From: Pseudomonas fluorescens
GTDB taxonomy: Bacteria > Pseudomonadota > Gammaproteobacteria > Pseudomonadales > Pseudomonadaceae
Length of the DNA stretch: 64,000 bases
Assembly: GCF_002022275.1 (NCBI RefSeq)
Contig: NZ_MSDF01000052.1
Location: forward strand, 1 to 64,000
Direction of reading: 5' to 3'
Positions 62,310 through 64,000 of the stretch are shown here, one piece after another. Below the pieces are notes generated by a model, which did not search any database, was not told the origin of the DNA, and saw only the letters and a list, made by a program, of their open reading frames with translations. The position numbers and the translations under genes are program-made. Position 1 is the stretch's first letter. Each line of letters begins with the position of its first letter.

Positions 62310-63449
62310 ATGAGGAGTAAAGTCATCGCCGGAGCGTTGATAGCGCTGGGTTATTTGATGGTTTCTCAGGGGGCTTCGGCGTTCTGTCTAGCGCCGGTAG
62401 CCCAGAACTATAATATGGCATTGAATATCAGCAGTCTCACTGTGCCGCGAGACGCACCCAATGGTACGGTGCTTCACCGTCAGGAATTTCACCAAGCCGG
62501 TGAAGGCGGGCTTATTACCTGTCGGGCGCTGGACCGAAATGACGCTCCACCGGTGACCATCTATTTTAATGTGATTGGCTTGCTGGCGAATACTGGCTTC
62601 ACTGCTGCGCCGTTTGAAAGTCAAGTGTACGCAACGTCTGTTCCGGGCATTGGCGTTAGTTGGTTCAATGGGTGGAACTATGTAGGCGGCACGCGGATAA
62701 ACCGACCAGCGGGTTCCAATTGTCCGTTTGTCAGGAACGCAGGGAGCGGAACTCAAAGTGATATCTGTCAATCCCAAAGGCTGACACTGACTAATCGTAC
62801 GAGGGTGGCATTGATAAAGACTGGCCCGGTGGGCTCTGGCACTGTCCGAGCTGCTGATTTGGGACGATTGCAGTTCAGCCTGAGCATTCCCGGGGAGAAC
62901 ATCCCCGTCATGACGGAAGTTGGAGTAACCGGCGCTATCAACGTGGTCAGCCAAACCTGTACAACGCCGAACGTCACAGTCCCTATGGGCACTCACAGAA
63001 CCTCTACATTCACAGGGGTGGGTTCGGCGTCACCCCAGGTGCCGTTTAACCTCAACATCACGAACTGCCCGGGTTTTCCCGGTTACTACGGTGGAACCAC
63101 AACTGCGGCAACACCGGCAGCCTCTCAATCAGGGCCGACCAACGCCGGGACGCGAGTCCCCAATACCGTCAGCTTCCGGGTGGACCCGGTCTACACCGCC
63201 ATTGACGCTGCCAACGGCGTATTCAGTCTGACACCCGGTACGGGTGTGGCGACGGGCATCGGCGTGCAGCTATTGCGTGAAGGGGGCGCCGTGCAACCAC
63301 TCGCCCAGAATCGTGTGCTGGCTATTTCACCCACAACCTCTACCACCGGGTTTGTGATCAGCCTTGCTGCCCGTTACTTACAATCAACAAGTACCGTCAC
63401 GGCCGGAAGTGCCAATGCCGTGGTGAATTACACGCTTATTTATCAGTAA
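62310..63449 (+). CDS. Fimbrial tip adhesin-like subunit 1
   Basis: The 379-residue protein has a signal peptide (GALIALGYLMVSQGASA) and two domains. The N-terminal receptor-binding-like domain spans about 25-205 (MALNISSLTVPRDAPNGTVL, VPGIGVSWFNGWN). The C-terminal pilin domain starts near VTGAINVVSQTCTTPN and ends VVNYTLIYQ with the usual beta-zipper. This FimH-like layout suggests a tip adhesin; the ligand is unknown. The ribosome site is AAGGGAT. Confidence 0.85.
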   Translation: MRSKVIAGALIALGYLMVSQGASAFCLAPVAQNYNMALNISSLTVPRDAPNGTVLHRQEFHQAGEGGLITCRALDRNDAPPVTIYFNVIGLLANTGFTAAPFESQVYATSVPGIGVSWFNGWNYVGGTRINRPAGSNCPFVRNAGSGTQSDICQSQRLTLTNRTRVALIKTGPVGSGTVRAADLGRLQFSLSIPGENIPVMTEVGVTGAINVVSQTCTTPNVTVPMGTHRTSTFTGVGSASPQVPFNLNITNCPGFPGYYGGTTTAATPAASQSGPTNAGTRVPNTVSFRVDPVYTAIDAANGVFSLTPGTGVATGIGVQLLREGGAVQPLAQNRVLAISPTTSTTGFVISLAARYLQSTSTVTAGSANAVVNYTLIYQ

Positions 63450-63513
63450 CGAACGCGCCTGGCGAAGCAGTGCGCACCACAGTATTAAGGTAAGTCATCA
63501 CTGAGGCACTATT

Positions 63514-64000
63514 ATGAACATGGCCACGCCCACTGGTTTATTGGTTTCGGGGTTGCTCCTGTTGAGCGGCCACCAAACTGCAAGCGCTGCAGTGGGCTGT
63601 GGCAACATTACCGGAGTGCCCGCGTTTAATGGCACGATGGCGCTTAATATCAACAGCTTGTCTGCGCCTCGAGATGCGCCCGTCGGTACTGTGCTTTACG
63701 TGCAGGAATTTCATCAGGCAGGCCAGGGACCAACTTGGCAGTGCGGTATCGAAAACGCCGCGATGACGGGTAATTACAGTGTTACCGGTTTAGGCCGCAA
63801 AGTGGATTTCAACTCCGGAACGTATGCGGGCAAGGTTTATGACACGGGCGTACCTGGTATCGGCGTCAGTTGGTTCAGCGGAGCAATAGGCGTCCGGGCT
63901 GTTGGGGCCGAAGTGGTGGCAGGCGTGACGCCTAACGGTTGCGGTCGAGTCGGAAACAATATCTGTCAAACTCTACCGATTAAATTCCTTACTAATGCCG
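63514..64000 (+). CDS. Fimbrial tip adhesin-like subunit 2, cut by the window edge
   Basis: The first 162 codons are present. The signal (GLLVSGLLLLSGHQTASA) and N-terminal domain are paralogous to the preceding gene: MALNINSLSAPRDAPVGTVL, YVQEFHQAGQG and VPGIGVSWFSGA. The start ATG 63514 has GAGG nine bases upstream. The C-terminal pilin domain is expected beyond 64000. Two tandem adhesins may give tip variation. Confidence 0.82.
   Translation, partial: MNMATPTGLLVSGLLLLSGHQTASAAVGCGNITGVPAFNGTMALNINSLSAPRDAPVGTVLYVQEFHQAGQGPTWQCGIENAAMTGNYSVTGLGRKVDFNSGTYAGKVYDTGVPGIGVSWFSGAIGVRAVGAEVVAGVTPNGCGRVGNNICQTLPIKFLTNA

Noticed and set aside
1..64000. tRNA or rRNA genes
   Set aside because: No cloverleaf-like or rRNA-like sequence was recognised in any intergenic region; a dedicated scan could not be run.

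Overview
The window reads as the chromosome of a fluorescent-group Pseudomonas. Supporting this are the GC-rich codon use, a near-perfect inverted pair of the P. fluorescens-type REP repeat (11623-11755), an oxaloacetate decarboxylase that I recognise as close to P. aeruginosa PA4872, an OprD-type porin, a MexGHI-like RND pump and Pseudomonas-style chaperone-usher genes. All assignments are by eye from motifs; no search was run.

Layout. 1-16145 is a catabolic/uptake block. It holds a polyamine-type ABC importer (minus strand), a shortened thiamine-pyrophosphate (TPP) enzyme, and an XRE-type regulator with a cluster of GTTAT operator-like boxes. A four-gene plus-strand operon follows (two GH3-fold proteins, a TIM-barrel isomerase, a GMC oxidoreductase). 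Then come a REP pair, a small membrane protein, an EhuABCD-like polar amino acid/ectoine-type ABC importer, and oxaloacetate decarboxylase.

16352-37340 is a contact-dependent inhibition (CDI, two-partner secretion) island: cdiB, a 13.2-kb cdiA and the presumptive cdiI. Downstream are about 5.9 kb of visibly AT-richer DNA with six further units. Each unit is a short open remnant that looks like the C-terminal end of a toxin, followed at once by a small immunity-type gene. Most junctions carry a GGGGTCTGACCCC-type or GGGGACAGATTTATTT-type inverted repeat. I regard this row of displaced toxin tips and retained immunity genes, with repeats at the cassette edges, as the most interesting system here.

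37472-42607 (minus) is a nucleoside-type scavenging locus: nucleoside hydrolase, LacI regulator, OprD-type porin and MFS symporter. Two nearly identical 14-bp palindromes are the likely LacI operators. 42887-49561 holds an EAL protein and a three-gene RND efflux system. 49724-54552 holds a sulfonate-type binding protein, a flavin monooxygenase of the NtaA/SnaA/DszA group, a LysR regulator, an ester cyclase-like protein and a quinone oxidoreductase.

54841-56484 is a decaying stretch. It has an Arc-like protein, a TolC-family remnant with two compensating frameshifts, a molybdopterin oxidoreductase remnant in several frames, and a REP. 56728-64000 is a chaperone-usher fimbrial operon: an unknown beta-rich protein, two tandem pilins with duplicated leaders, a chaperone, an usher and two tandem adhesin-like subunits, the last cut by the window edge.
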